Of a stretch of DNA of 36,444 bases, positions 1 through 9,459 are shown piece after piece (position 1 is the first letter of the stretch; each line of letters starts with the position of its first letter). The stretch spans positions 1 to 36,444 of the forward strand of contig DATAVK010000094.1 in assembly GCA_036267755.1 (NCBI GenBank), written 5' to 3'. Both the position numbers and the translations under genes were made by a program. Under the pieces are notes generated by a model. That model was given only the letters and a program-made list of their open reading frames with translations. It was not told the origin of the DNA and made no database searches. Origin of the DNA: DATAVK01 sp036267755 (GTDB lineage Bacteria; Actinomycetota; Actinomycetes; JAFAQI01).

Positions 1-14
1 CCGGCCGCCGCCAT
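1..14 (-). CDS. Start of a divergent gene, cut by the window edge
   Basis: On the minus strand an ATG at 14-12 is followed by codons for Ala-Ala-Ala. A strong Shine-Dalgarno sequence (AAGGAGA, complement of 20-26) lies about six bases upstream. Only the first five codons are inside the window, so the product cannot be named. The gene diverges from the TetR regulator, which makes it a natural target of that regulator; this is inference from position. Confidence 0.4.
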
Positions 15-45
15 GGCTGTCTCCTTCACGTGTTCGATGTGCCCC

Positions 46-85
46 TAACCTACCTTCGGTAACCTACCTGATGTAAAGTAAGGGC
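46..85 (+). promoter_or_regulatory. tetR promoter with candidate operator repeats
   Basis: TAAAGT at 74-79 fits an actinobacterial -10 (TANNNT) and lies exactly six bases before the ATG at 86, so the transcript would be leaderless. A direct repeat of TAACCTACCT occurs at 46-55 and 60-69, covering the expected -35 region. A short inverted TACC/GGTA (51-54, 58-61) sits across it. This is where an autoregulating TetR protein would bind, between two divergent genes. Operator function is inferred. Confidence 0.45.
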
Positions 86-727
86 ATGACAGCTGGTGTG
101 ACCTCGGCCACGGTGCCGCCCACGATCCGGCGCCGGCTCCCTCGCGACGAGCGGGCCCGCCAGCTCGTCGAGGTCGCGGACACGGTGTTCTCGGAGCACG
201 GCGTCGCGGCTGCTTCGATGGAGGACATCGCCGAGCGGGCCGGCATCACCAAGCCCGTGCTCTACGACCACTTCGGCTCGAAGGACGGCCTGCTCGCGGC
301 GGTTGTCCTCCGCGCCGGCGAGGAGCTGGCCGCTGCCACCCTCGCCGCGGTCGACTCGGCCTCCGGTCCGGAAGACGCGCTGGCCCGCGGGTTGCGGGCC
401 TACTTCCGGTTCATCGAGCGGCGCCGAGCTTCCTGGCTGTCGCTGCTCGCCGAAGCCGGCGTACCGGGCTCGGCCGCCGCAGCGGCGCTCGAGCAGGTCC
501 GCGACGGCCAAGCCGAGCTGATCGCGACCCTGATGAGCGCGGACGTGCCGGACTGCGACCTGCCCCGCGCCCGGCTCTACGCGCAGGTCGTCGTCGGCGC
601 CAGCGAGCGGCTCGTGACGCGGCCCGGCACCGAGCAGCCGTCCGTCGACGTCCTGACCCGGCACATGATGGACGTGATCTGGGCCGGCTTCGGCGCGGTC
701 CGCACCGGCCAGCGCTGGTCGGAGTAA
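86..727 (+). CDS. TetR/AcrR family transcriptional regulator
   Basis: The protein has 213 residues. The N-terminal helix-turn-helix domain (about residues 20-65) is typical of TetR: a helix with ERARQLVEVADTVFSEHG, then MEDIAERAGITKPVLYDHFGSKDGL, where AGITKPVLYDHF is the recognition part. The C-terminal two thirds are all-helical, Ala-rich and variable, as expected for a ligand-binding and dimerisation domain; the ligand cannot be predicted. Such proteins are usually repressors released by a small molecule. The ATG at 86 is preferred because a -10 element ends six bases upstream; there is no well-spaced ribosome binding site. It diverges from an unknown gene at the left edge and is followed by two tandem hairpins. 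Confidence 0.93.
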   Translation: MTAGVTSATVPPTIRRRLPRDERARQLVEVADTVFSEHGVAAASMEDIAERAGITKPVLYDHFGSKDGLLAAVVLRAGEELAAATLAAVDSASGPEDALARGLRAYFRFIERRRASWLSLLAEAGVPGSAAAAALEQVRDGQAELIATLMSADVPDCDLPRARLYAQVVVGASERLVTRPGTEQPSVDVLTRHMMDVIWAGFGAVRTGQRWSE

Positions 728-732
728 CCACC

Positions 733-780
733 CGCCGGGACCGACCCGGCGACAAGCACCGCCGCGGGCCCGTCCCGCGG
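733..780 (+). terminator. Tandem GC-rich hairpins after tetR
   Basis: Two perfect 7-bp stems with 5-base loops follow the tetR stop codon: CGCCGGG/CCCGGCG (733-739 with 745-751) and CCGCGGG/CCCGCGG (762-768 with 774-780). There is no U tract, which is common for actinobacterial terminators. The second hairpin abuts GTTAGGGT (781-788), which could supply a -10 (TAGGGT) for the following kinase gene. Confidence 0.5.
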
Positions 781-829
781 GTTAGGGTGCGCCGGGAGGC
801 CGGCGAGCCGAGCGCCGGATCGACATCCG

Positions 830-2008
830 GTGAAGGATCTCGTTCTCGTCACGGTGCTGGCGATCGTGGCCCTCGCCATGGTCTTCGCCGCCCAGTACTT
901 CTTCCGGGGCAGCCGGAACCTCGGAACCCCAGCGCAACGGACCACGTACGCGACGCTGCACACCGCGATCATCGCCGCCAGCGGGCTGCGATCGGGCCTC
1001 ACGGCGGAGAGCGCAGCCCGCTCGGCGGCACCGCTGCGACGGCTGCTCGGCACTCCCGCGATCGTCATCGCCGACGCTGCCGGCCCATTGGCCCTCGAAG
1101 GCACCGACGACCGCCACGTCGAGCTCATCACCAACACCGTCAACCAGGTGGTGAGTCACGGCCGCGCTCGCGTCATCCAGTCGGCCGAGCTGGCCTGCGG
1201 GTCATATGACTGCCGGCTCACGTCCGGTGTCGTCGTCCCGCTCCAGGTCTCCGGCACCGTGGTGGGGGCGATTGCGGTGCTCGGCGAGACCGCGCGTCCC
1301 GACCTGTTGCGTGCGGCGGGCGAGGTCGCCGGGTTCGTGTCGTCACAGCTGGAGCTGGCAGAGCTCGACCTGTCGAAGACCCGCGCCATCCAGGCGGAGC
1401 TGAACTTCCTCCGCGCGCAGATCTCGCCGCACTTCATCTACAACGCGTTGACCGCCATCGAGTCCTACGTACGGTCCGACCCCGAGCGCGCGCGGGAGCT
1501 ACTGGTCGGCTTCGCCGACTTCATCCGCTACAGCTTCCGCGCTCAGGGTCCCTACGCGACGCTCGCCGAGGAGCTGCAGCTGGTGGAGACCTACCTGGAG
1601 CTGGAGCGGGCGCGGTTCGGAGACCGGCTGCAGGTGACCCTGCGCGTCGCACCGGAGGTACTGTCCGTCGCGATGCCGTGCCTCACGCTGCAACCGCTCG
1701 TCGAAAACGCGGTCCGGCACGGCATCGAGCAGGCCGGGGGCAACGGACACATCACGCTGATCGTCCAGGACAGCGACTCCGAGGCGCTCATCACCGTCGA
1801 GGACGATGGCGTCGGGATGGACCCCGACCGGCTGCGGCGGCAGCTCGCCGGGCGGATCTCCGAAGGCGTCGGCCTGCGCAACGTGGACGAGCGGTTTCGC
1901 CGCGTATTCGGAGCCGAGTACGGCGTCCAGGTGGAGACCGAGATCGGACTCGGGACGCGTGTGATCCTCCGGGTTCCCAAGTTCAAGGTCGGGGTGCGCG
2001 CGTCATGA
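830..2008 (+). CDS. LytS-type sensor histidine kinase
   Basis: The protein has 392 residues. One hydrophobic segment (about residues 4-21) anchors it in the membrane. A GAF-like sensory region follows (roughly 75-175), then a His_kinase domain whose motif LRAQISPHFIYNAL carries the likely phosphorylated His201, and a C-terminal HATPase domain with N box VENAVRHG (291-298), a G box around DDGVGM (325-330) and GVGLRNVDERF (346-356). E. coli relatives such as BtsS and YpdA have a multi-helix membrane sensor, whereas this one has a single helix plus a cytosolic sensor region. It overlaps the response regulator gene by ATGA and heads the symporter operon, so it probably senses a carboxylate or energy signal; the signal is inferred. 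The start is GTG. Confidence 0.9.
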   Translation: MKDLVLVTVLAIVALAMVFAAQYFFRGSRNLGTPAQRTTYATLHTAIIAASGLRSGLTAESAARSAAPLRRLLGTPAIVIADAAGPLALEGTDDRHVELITNTVNQVVSHGRARVIQSAELACGSYDCRLTSGVVVPLQVSGTVVGAIAVLGETARPDLLRAAGEVAGFVSSQLELAELDLSKTRAIQAELNFLRAQISPHFIYNALTAIESYVRSDPERARELLVGFADFIRYSFRAQGPYATLAEELQLVETYLELERARFGDRLQVTLRVAPEVLSVAMPCLTLQPLVENAVRHGIEQAGGNGHITLIVQDSDSEALITVEDDGVGMDPDRLRRQLAGRISEGVGLRNVDERFRRVFGAEYGVQVETEIGLGTRVILRVPKFKVGVRAS

Positions 2009-2757
2009 CGACGGAACACGGAGGGCTCGCGGTCCTTGCGGTCGACGACGAGCTCCCGGCGCTCGACGAGCTGGTGTTCCTGCTTCAGGCCGACGAGCGG
2101 GTCGCCTCGGTCGACGTGGCACACGATGCGACCGGCGCCCTGCACATGCTGCGGGACCGCACCTACGACCTGTTGATGCTCGACATCCGGATGCCGCACC
2201 TCGACGGACTCGAGCTTGCTCGGCTGATGCTGCGGTTCTCCGAGCCACCGTCGGTGGTCTTCGTCACGGCCCACGACGGGCACGCCGTCGAAGCCTTCGA
2301 GGTCCGCGCGAGCGACTACCTGCTGAAGCCGCCCTCCGCCGACCGGCTCGCCGAAGCCCTCGAGCGGGTCTGCCTGGCGAGGTCGCAAGCGCGCACCCCT
2401 CCGGACGACCTGCACATCGTGCCGGTCGACAACGGCGGTACGACCCGGCTGATCGACCGATCCGACATCGCCTGGGTGGAGGCGCAGGGCGACTACGTCC
2501 GGCTGCACGTCGTCGGCGGCACGAACCACTTGATCCGGCTGCCGATCTCGACCCTCGCCGAACGCTGGGCCGATGCCGGTTTCGTTCGGATCCACCGCGG
2601 CTATCTGGTGGCGATCCGTCACATCAGCGAGATCAGCAGCGAGGCCGGGACCTCGATCGTGCGCGTCGGCGGAACCGAGCTCCCGGTCTCCCGGCGGCAC
2701 ACCAGGGAGCTGCGGGATCGGCTGGTCCGGGCGGCACGTCGCGGCGGCTTGCGATGA
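2005..2757 (+). CDS. LytTR-family response regulator
   Basis: The protein has 250 residues. An N-terminal receiver domain (about 8-120) shows the acidic pocket at D14/D15, the phosphoacceptor D60 in LLMLDIRMP, T88 and K108 in LLKPP. The C-terminal LytTR DNA-binding domain (about 135-245) includes DIAWVEAQGDYVRLHV, FVRIHRGYLVA and the terminal LPVSRRHTRELRDRL. LytTR proteins bind paired direct repeats and activate transcription. The ATG overlaps the kinase stop (ATGA), and the gene in turn overlaps the DUF485 gene, so kinase, regulator and transporter are translationally coupled. By analogy with the E. coli BtsSR and YpdAB pairs, which control pyruvate-related transporters, it likely regulates the neighbouring uptake genes. 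Confidence 0.93.
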   Translation: MTTEHGGLAVLAVDDELPALDELVFLLQADERVASVDVAHDATGALHMLRDRTYDLLMLDIRMPHLDGLELARLMLRFSEPPSVVFVTAHDGHAVEAFEVRASDYLLKPPSADRLAEALERVCLARSQARTPPDDLHIVPVDNGGTTRLIDRSDIAWVEAQGDYVRLHVVGGTNHLIRLPISTLAERWADAGFVRIHRGYLVAIRHISEISSEAGTSIVRVGGTELPVSRRHTRELRDRLVRAARRGGLR

Positions 2758-3137
2758 GTCTGCAGCCCACGCGTCCCGGCCGTTGCGTCGTGCGGGCACC
2801 CAGCTCCGGATCGCCCGATTCGACACCGCTGCCGGACGTGTCGGACCTGCACGCCGATAGCCCGTACGGCGATGTCCTCATCGCCGGCCTGATCCGGGCC
2901 CAGCTCGGTCTGACTCTCGGATTCCTGACCCTCACGGTGGCCGTCATCGGCTCGCTTCCGCTGGTCGCCACGCTGCTGCCCGGTGTCGATCGGATCCACG
3001 TCGCCGGCTTCCCGCTGCCGCTGGTTGTGCTGGGAGTCGGGATCTACCCCGTGCTGTCCGCGCTCGGCTGGTGGTACGTGCACCTCGCCGAGCGACTCGA
3101 GCGACGCTTCGACGAGCTGCTGAGCCGGCCGTCGTGA
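2754..3137 (+). CDS. DUF485-type small membrane protein
   Basis: The protein has 127 residues. A polar N-terminus (about 40 residues) precedes two hydrophobic helices (roughly 52-74 and 84-104) and a charged C-terminal tail (ERLERRFDELL). DUF485 proteins such as E. coli YjcH are encoded directly before ActP-type acetate symporters, and the same order is seen here. Its job is not established; a subunit or assembly factor of the symporter is the usual guess. The ATG overlaps the response regulator stop and its own stop overlaps the symporter GTG, so it is coupled on both sides. Assignment rests on size, topology and position more than on a strong motif. Confidence 0.75.
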   Translation: MSLQPTRPGRCVVRAPSSGSPDSTPLPDVSDLHADSPYGDVLIAGLIRAQLGLTLGFLTLTVAVIGSLPLVATLLPGVDRIHVAGFPLPLVVLGVGIYPVLSALGWWYVHLAERLERRFDELLSRPS

Positions 3138-4891
3138 GCCTGCCGGCGTTGGCAGCGGTCGCACTCGTCACGCTGGTGACGATTGCGCTCGGGGCGAGAG
3201 GCATGAGGGTCGCCCGGACCCCCGCCGACTTCCTCGTCGCCGCACGGCAGGTGCCGCCGCTCGTCAACGCGTCCGCGATCTCCGGTGAGTACCTCTCGGC
3301 GGCGTCGTTCCTCGGCGTGGCCGGCCTGGTGTACGTCAACGGGGTCGGCGCGCTGTGGTACCCCGTCGGCTACGCGACCGGGTACCTGGTCCTGCTCTTG
3401 CTGGTGGCCGCACCGCTGCGCCGGTTCGGCGCCTACACGATCCCCGACTTCGCCGAGGGCCGGCTTGGCTCCCGCGCGCTGCGCAAGATCAGCACCGGCT
3501 TCGTCCTCATCATCGGCTGGTTCTACCTACTCCCCCAGCTGAAGGGCGCCGGCATCACGCTGCAGGTCGTGGTGGGGTCGCCGTACTGCGTCGGCGTCGT
3601 GGTGCTCGGTGTCGTCGTGACCGCCAACATCGCCGCCGGCGGCATGAAGGGGATCACGATCGTTCAGGCCTTCCAGTTCTGGCTGAAGATCGTCGCCATC
3701 GCCGTACCAGCCCTCGTGCTGCTCGCCGTAGCCCACACGAGCACGACCTCGCTGGACCGCCCGGTCGGTGCCACCTTCCCGGTGGCGACGACGGTCTCGA
3801 TCACCGAGCCGATCCGCTTCACCGTCCGCCACCCCGTCACTGTCACGGCGTCGGGTCGCCTCGACGGTCGTGCCGTCGCCGGACCTGTCGTCCTCGCGCC
3901 CGGCCGCCACCGGGTTGCGAGTGGGAGCCGGCTGCGCTTCCCGGCTGGGGCAGCGGCGCCTAGCGCGATCGGCATCGACGAGCTCAACGGGTCGACCTGG
4001 TCGATGCCGTTCGCCCGGACCGGTAGCGGAGCGCAGCACCCGCTCGCCGCTACCTACGGCCTGATCCTGGCGACCTTCCTCGGGACGGTCGGTCTCCCCC
4101 ACATCCTGGTGCGCTTCTACACCAACCGGGACGGTCGGGCCGCCCGGCGTACCACCGCGATCGTGCTCTGCATGGTCAGCGCCTTCTACCTGTTCCCGGT
4201 GATCTTCGCGGTGCTGGGCCGACTCGAAGCCCCCGGGCTGTACCTGACCTCCGACACCGACTCGGTCGTGCTGGTCCTGCCGAAGATCGCGGTCGCGGGT
4301 GCCGGCGGCGCGGTGCTGGCCGCGCTCGTGGCCGCGGGCGCGTTCGCGGCGTTCCTCTCGACGTCGTCCGGCCTGCTCGTCAGCGTCGCGGGCGCGCTCT
4401 CACACGACCTGCTGGGTGGCTCGGTCCGCGCCTTCCGATGGTGTGCGGTCGCCGCCGGTGTCCTCGCGACGCTCGCGGGGTTGCGCGTCGCGGGGTTCTC
4501 CCTCAACCTGCTCGTCGGCTGGGCCTTCGCGATCGCCGCCTCGACGTTCTGTCCGTTGCTGGTTCTCGGGATCTGGTGGCGGCGGCTGACCCGGATCGGC
4601 TGCATCAGCGGCTTGCTCGTCGGTGGGCTGGCGTCGGCGACGGCGATCGTGGCCACCATGCTGGGCGCCGGCCAGTCGGGCTGGGCGGCGGTGCTGCTCG
4701 GGCTTCCCGCCATCTGGAGCGTGCCCACCAGCTTCCTCGTGATGATCGTCGTGTCCTTGCTGACGCCCGGCTCGCTGCCCGACGACGTGAAGGGCAAGAT
4801 GCTCGTCCTGCACCTGCCGGAGCGGCTGCGCGGCACGGGATCGCGGAGCTGGCCGACGTCCCCTCCGACACTGGCACGCGACACCGGCTGA
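3134..4891 (+). CDS. Sodium:solute symporter, ActP/MctC-like monocarboxylate importer
   Basis: The protein has 585 residues and about 13 predicted membrane helices. It belongs to the sodium:solute symporter family. Family signatures include ASAISGEYLSAASFLG near the N-terminus, AYTIPDFAEGRLGSRALR, and GLPHILVRFYTNRDGRAARR, the last closely matching the ActP/MctC subgroup that imports acetate, propionate and pyruvate. The GTG at 3134 overlaps the DUF485 stop (GTGA) and is in frame with no better start. Unusual is a loop of about 100 residues (roughly 200-305), polar and rich in Thr, Val and Arg, which looks beta-structured and should lie outside the membrane. Acetyl-CoA synthetase downstream supports acetate or a similar acid as substrate. 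Confidence 0.9.
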   Translation: MSLPALAAVALVTLVTIALGARGMRVARTPADFLVAARQVPPLVNASAISGEYLSAASFLGVAGLVYVNGVGALWYPVGYATGYLVLLLLVAAPLRRFGAYTIPDFAEGRLGSRALRKISTGFVLIIGWFYLLPQLKGAGITLQVVVGSPYCVGVVVLGVVVTANIAAGGMKGITIVQAFQFWLKIVAIAVPALVLLAVAHTSTTSLDRPVGATFPVATTVSITEPIRFTVRHPVTVTASGRLDGRAVAGPVVLAPGRHRVASGSRLRFPAGAAAPSAIGIDELNGSTWSMPFARTGSGAQHPLAATYGLILATFLGTVGLPHILVRFYTNRDGRAARRTTAIVLCMVSAFYLFPVIFAVLGRLEAPGLYLTSDTDSVVLVLPKIAVAGAGGAVLAALVAAGAFAAFLSTSSGLLVSVAGALSHDLLGGSVRAFRWCAVAAGVLATLAGLRVAGFSLNLLVGWAFAIAASTFCPLLVLGIWWRRLTRIGCISGLLVGGLASATAIVATMLGAGQSGWAAVLLGLPAIWSVPTSFLVMIVVSLLTPGSLPDDVKGKMLVLHLPERLRGTGSRSWPTSPPTLARDTG

Positions 4892-4932
4892 CGAAGGTCT
4901 ACCGTTCGTCGCATCCGATGCGCCGCTCGGCG

Positions 4933-4957
4933 CAGACTTCGCCGCGTTCGGCGTCTG
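4933..4957 (+). terminator. Possible hairpin after the symporter gene
   Basis: CAGAC plus GCCG (4933-4937, 4941-4944) can pair with CGGC plus GTCTG (4949-4957), leaving a three-base bulge and a four-base loop. No U tract follows. The hairpin lies between the symporter stop and the acs start and could end or attenuate transcription. The rest of the 137-base gap shows nothing else convincing. Confidence 0.3.
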
Positions 4958-5028
4958 GGTGAGGTAGGTCATTGCGGCCGCCCCCTCGGTGTTCGACACT
5001 CGGCCGTGTTACGAAGGGATGACGCCCG

Positions 5029-7026
<1,998 letters not shown>

Positions 7027-7029
7027 CGC

Positions 7030-7647
7030 ATGTCCACGACCACTACCGAGGGCCAGCCGGTCGCGAGTTCGCCGGCACCGGTTGCGCCCGCCATCGGCAT
7101 CGCCGATCCCGCACCCCTCGGGCTCGCCGGGTTCGCCATGACCACGCTGATCCTGAGCCTGGCCAACACCAAGACGTGGCCGGCGGGTGCCCTGTCGGCC
7201 ATCTCGCTCGCTCTCGCCTATGGCGGCGGCGTCCAGCTGCTCGCCGGCATGTGGGAGTTCAAGCGTGGCAACACCTTCGGCGCGACAGCGTTCTCGTCGT
7301 ACGGCGCGTTCTGGATCTCGTTCTGGTACCTCAACACTCACACCACAATCGCGCCCGCGGACGCTGCCGTCGTCGTGGGTACCTTCCTGATGGGGTGGGC
7401 GATCTTCACGGCGTACATGTTTGTGGCGACCTTCAGGCTCAACCTCGCTCTGGTCGCAGTGTTCGGGCTGCTGACGCTGACATTCGTCGCTTTGACGATT
7501 GGCGCCTTCCAGACCTCCACCGGCTGGACCAAGCTCGGCGGCTGGCTCGGCGTCGCGACGGCTGCGGCCGCCTGGTACACGTCATTCGCGATCGTGCTCG
7601 AGTCGACGTTCAAGCGCATCGTTCTCCCGCTCTACCCGTTCGCTTGA
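7030..7647 (+). CDS. satP: Acetate uptake channel, GPR1/FUN34/YaaH (SatP) family
   Basis: The protein has 205 residues. It has six hydrophobic helices and the family's N-terminal signature, here ADPAPLGLAGFAMTTL (25-40), in place of the usual NPAPLGL. SatP-type proteins move acetate, and in some cases succinate, across the inner membrane. The ribosome binding site AAGGAGGAG (7015-7023) lies inside the end of acs, and only three bases separate the genes, so acs and satP are co-transcribed. Having both a symporter and a channel for acetate in one locus suggests use over a wide range of concentrations and pH; that part is inference. Confidence 0.9.
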   Translation: MSTTTTEGQPVASSPAPVAPAIGIADPAPLGLAGFAMTTLILSLANTKTWPAGALSAISLALAYGGGVQLLAGMWEFKRGNTFGATAFSSYGAFWISFWYLNTHTTIAPADAAVVVGTFLMGWAIFTAYMFVATFRLNLALVAVFGLLTLTFVALTIGAFQTSTGWTKLGGWLGVATAAAAWYTSFAIVLESTFKRIVLPLYPFA

Positions 7648-7651
7648 TCGC

Positions 7652-8620
7652 TTGACCGACGTTCCCACGGTCGGGGGCACCATCGACTCCGGTGCCCTCG
7701 GCCGCACGCTGATGCACGAGCACATCTTCGTCCTGACGCCGGATGTCCAGCAGAACCTGACCGGCGAGTGGGACGAGCAGGCCAGGATCGACGACGCCGT
7801 CGCCAAACTGCGGGCGGTGAAGGCCGCCGGGATCGACACGATCGTCGACCCGACGGTGATCGGGCTGGGCCGCTACATCCCCCGGATCATGACGGTCGCC
7901 GAGCAGGTGGACCTCACCATCATCGTGGCCACCGGCGCCTACACCTATACCGATGTCCCCAACTACTTCCGGATCCGCGGCCCGGGGACTGGCCTGGACC
8001 CCCCAGACCCGATGACCGAGCTGTTCGTCCGCGACCTCACCGAGGGCATCGCAGACACCGGGGTCCGCGCCGGCTTCCTGAAGTGCGCGATCGACGAGCC
8101 GGGACTGACGGGCGGGGTTGAGCGGGTGCTCCGTGCTGTCGCGGGCGCACATTCCCGGACGGGGGCGCCCGTGATGGTGCACACCGCGCCGCGGCATCAG
8201 ACTGGGCTCGACGTGGATCGGGTCCTCACCGAGGCGGGAGTTCCGCCGTCGAGCGTGCTGCTCGCACATAGCGGTGACAGCAGCGACGCTGACCATCTCA
8301 GCGGCTTGGCGGACCAGGGCTATCTGCTGGGCATGGACCGGTTCGGGATCGACAACACGATGTCGTTCGATGAGCGGGTCGCGATCGTCGTCGAACTCGC
8401 GCGACGGGGCTACGCGGAGCGGATGGTCCTCTCCCAGGACGCGTCCTGCTACATCGACTGGGTCGATCCGGACGTGTTGCCGTTCCTGCCGAACTGGCAC
8501 TACCTGCACGTGGTCCAGGACGTGCTGCCGGCGCTCGTTGAGCGCGGCGTCACCGAGGCGCAGATCGACGCGATGATGGTGGACAACCCACGGCGCTGGT
8601 TCGAGTCAGCGGCCGGCTAA
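7652..8620 (+). CDS. Phosphotriesterase-family metal-dependent hydrolase
   Basis: The protein has 322 residues and an amidohydrolase TIM barrel with a complete binuclear metal site: H22 and H24 (MHEH), K144 (GFLKCAID, the carboxylated bridging lysine), H177 (VMVHTA), H206 (LLAHSGD) and D263 (LSQDAS). Relatives hydrolyse lactones, including acyl-homoserine lactones, or organophosphates; natural activity is more often lactonase. The TTG at 7652 is chosen because translation from it gives the usual N-terminus (TDVPTVGGTIDSGALGRTLMHEH) and it starts four bases after satP. No good alternative start lies between satP and the MHEH motif. Its place at the end of an acetate operon is unexplained; it may release an acid that feeds the pathway. 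Confidence 0.88.
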   Translation: MTDVPTVGGTIDSGALGRTLMHEHIFVLTPDVQQNLTGEWDEQARIDDAVAKLRAVKAAGIDTIVDPTVIGLGRYIPRIMTVAEQVDLTIIVATGAYTYTDVPNYFRIRGPGTGLDPPDPMTELFVRDLTEGIADTGVRAGFLKCAIDEPGLTGGVERVLRAVAGAHSRTGAPVMVHTAPRHQTGLDVDRVLTEAGVPPSSVLLAHSGDSSDADHLSGLADQGYLLGMDRFGIDNTMSFDERVAIVVELARRGYAERMVLSQDASCYIDWVDPDVLPFLPNWHYLHVVQDVLPALVERGVTEAQIDAMMVDNPRRWFESAAG

Positions 8621-8625
8621 CCCCG

Positions 8626-8681
8626 CCACACCAATGGCCCATTGGTGTTGCTGTAGCCACACCAATGGGCCATGCGTGTGG
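8626..8681. terminator. Twin palindromes between convergent genes
   Basis: The 12-mer CCACACCAATGG occurs at 8626-8637 and again at 8657-8668. Each copy starts an inverted repeat: the first pairs ACACCAATGG (8628-8637) perfectly with 8639-8648; the second pairs 8657-8668 with 8670-8681 at 10 of 12 positions. They fill the gap between the hydrolase stop (plus) and the hydratase stop (minus), so a bidirectional terminator is the simplest reading. No U tract is present. Confidence 0.55.
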
Positions 8682-8682
8682 G

Positions 8683-9459
8683 TTAGGACAGCGGCGGGAA
8701 CTTCGGGTCGCGGCGGTCCAGGTAGCTCGCGACGCCTTCCGCGAAATCGGCCCCGTCAAAGGACGCGGCCATCAGCGACTCGGCGCGCTCGACTGACTCC
8801 TCGAGGCTGCTGGACAGGTCGCCCCACACCTGCCGCTTCACCTCCCGCATCGATGCCGGCGAGGAGAGCCGGGCGAGCTCACCGGCGTACTCGGTCGCCG
8901 CGCCCAGGACGTCGTCGTCGACGAGCCGATCGACCAGGCCGATTTCTGCGGCCTCTTCGGCGAGCAGGGTCCGGCCGGACATCAGCAGGTCGAGGGCGTT
9001 CGGCAGCCCGACGATGCGGGGCAGCAACCACGCGATGCCGTACTCCGCGACCAGACCGCGACGAGCGAACGACGTCGTGATCTTCGCGCCGCGAACGGCG
9101 AAGCGCAGGTCGCAATAGAGCGCCCTGACCAGGCCCAGACCCGCGCACGCCCCGTTGATTGCCGCGATCACGGGCTTCGGGACGGCCGGTTCCATCTGGT
9201 ACGGCGGCCGGTCGCCAGCGCCTACTCGAGCACCACCTTCCGAGAGGCCCTGTAGTAGCGACATGTCCGCGCCGGCACAGAAGCCGCGGCCGGCTCCGGT
9301 GACGACGACGACCCGGGCCTCCGGGTCGGCGGTGGCCCGGTCGAGCGCCGCGACATAGCCCTCCGTCATGTCCGGCGACCAGGCGTTCAGCCGGTCCGGT
9401 CGGTTCAAGGTCACCACCGCGACGCCGTCGGCAGCGATGTACTGCACGGAGTCGGTCAC
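8683..9459 (-). CDS. Enoyl-CoA hydratase/isomerase family protein
   Basis: The protein has 258 residues with the crotonase fold. The oxyanion-hole segments are GAGRGFCAGADMSLLQGL and INGACAGLGLV, and a Glu in GLVAEYGIAWLLPRIVG is a candidate catalytic acid. These enzymes hydrate trans-2-enoyl-CoA or shift double bases along the acyl chain. The GTG start overlaps the stop of the upstream LLM oxidoreductase (GTGA), so the two are coupled. The nearby acyl-CoA dehydrogenase and carboxylase genes support an acyl-CoA degradation role. The exact substrate cannot be told, and isomerase or hydrolase activity is possible in this superfamily. Confidence 0.9.
   Translation of the reverse strand: MTDSVQYIAADGVAVVTLNRPDRLNAWSPDMTEGYVAALDRATADPEARVVVVTGAGRGFCAGADMSLLQGLSEGGARVGAGDRPPYQMEPAVPKPVIAAINGACAGLGLVRALYCDLRFAVRGAKITTSFARRGLVAEYGIAWLLPRIVGLPNALDLLMSGRTLLAEEAAEIGLVDRLVDDDVLGAATEYAGELARLSSPASMREVKRQVWGDLSSSLEESVERAESLMAASFDGADFAEGVASYLDRRDPKFPPLS

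Noticed and set aside
1591..2826. Long antisense open frames, for example 1591-2826, 22248-23747 and 30402-32216
   Set aside because: They lie opposite well-supported genes, have Arg/Pro/Gly-rich compositions, no recognisable domain and no ribosome binding sites. They are artefacts of high G+C content.
4987..5014. Repeated GTGTT motif upstream of acs as a LytTR binding site
   Set aside because: The two GTGTT copies are 17 bases apart, unlike the roughly 21-base spacing I know for LytTR direct repeats, and the second overlaps the acs ribosome binding site region.
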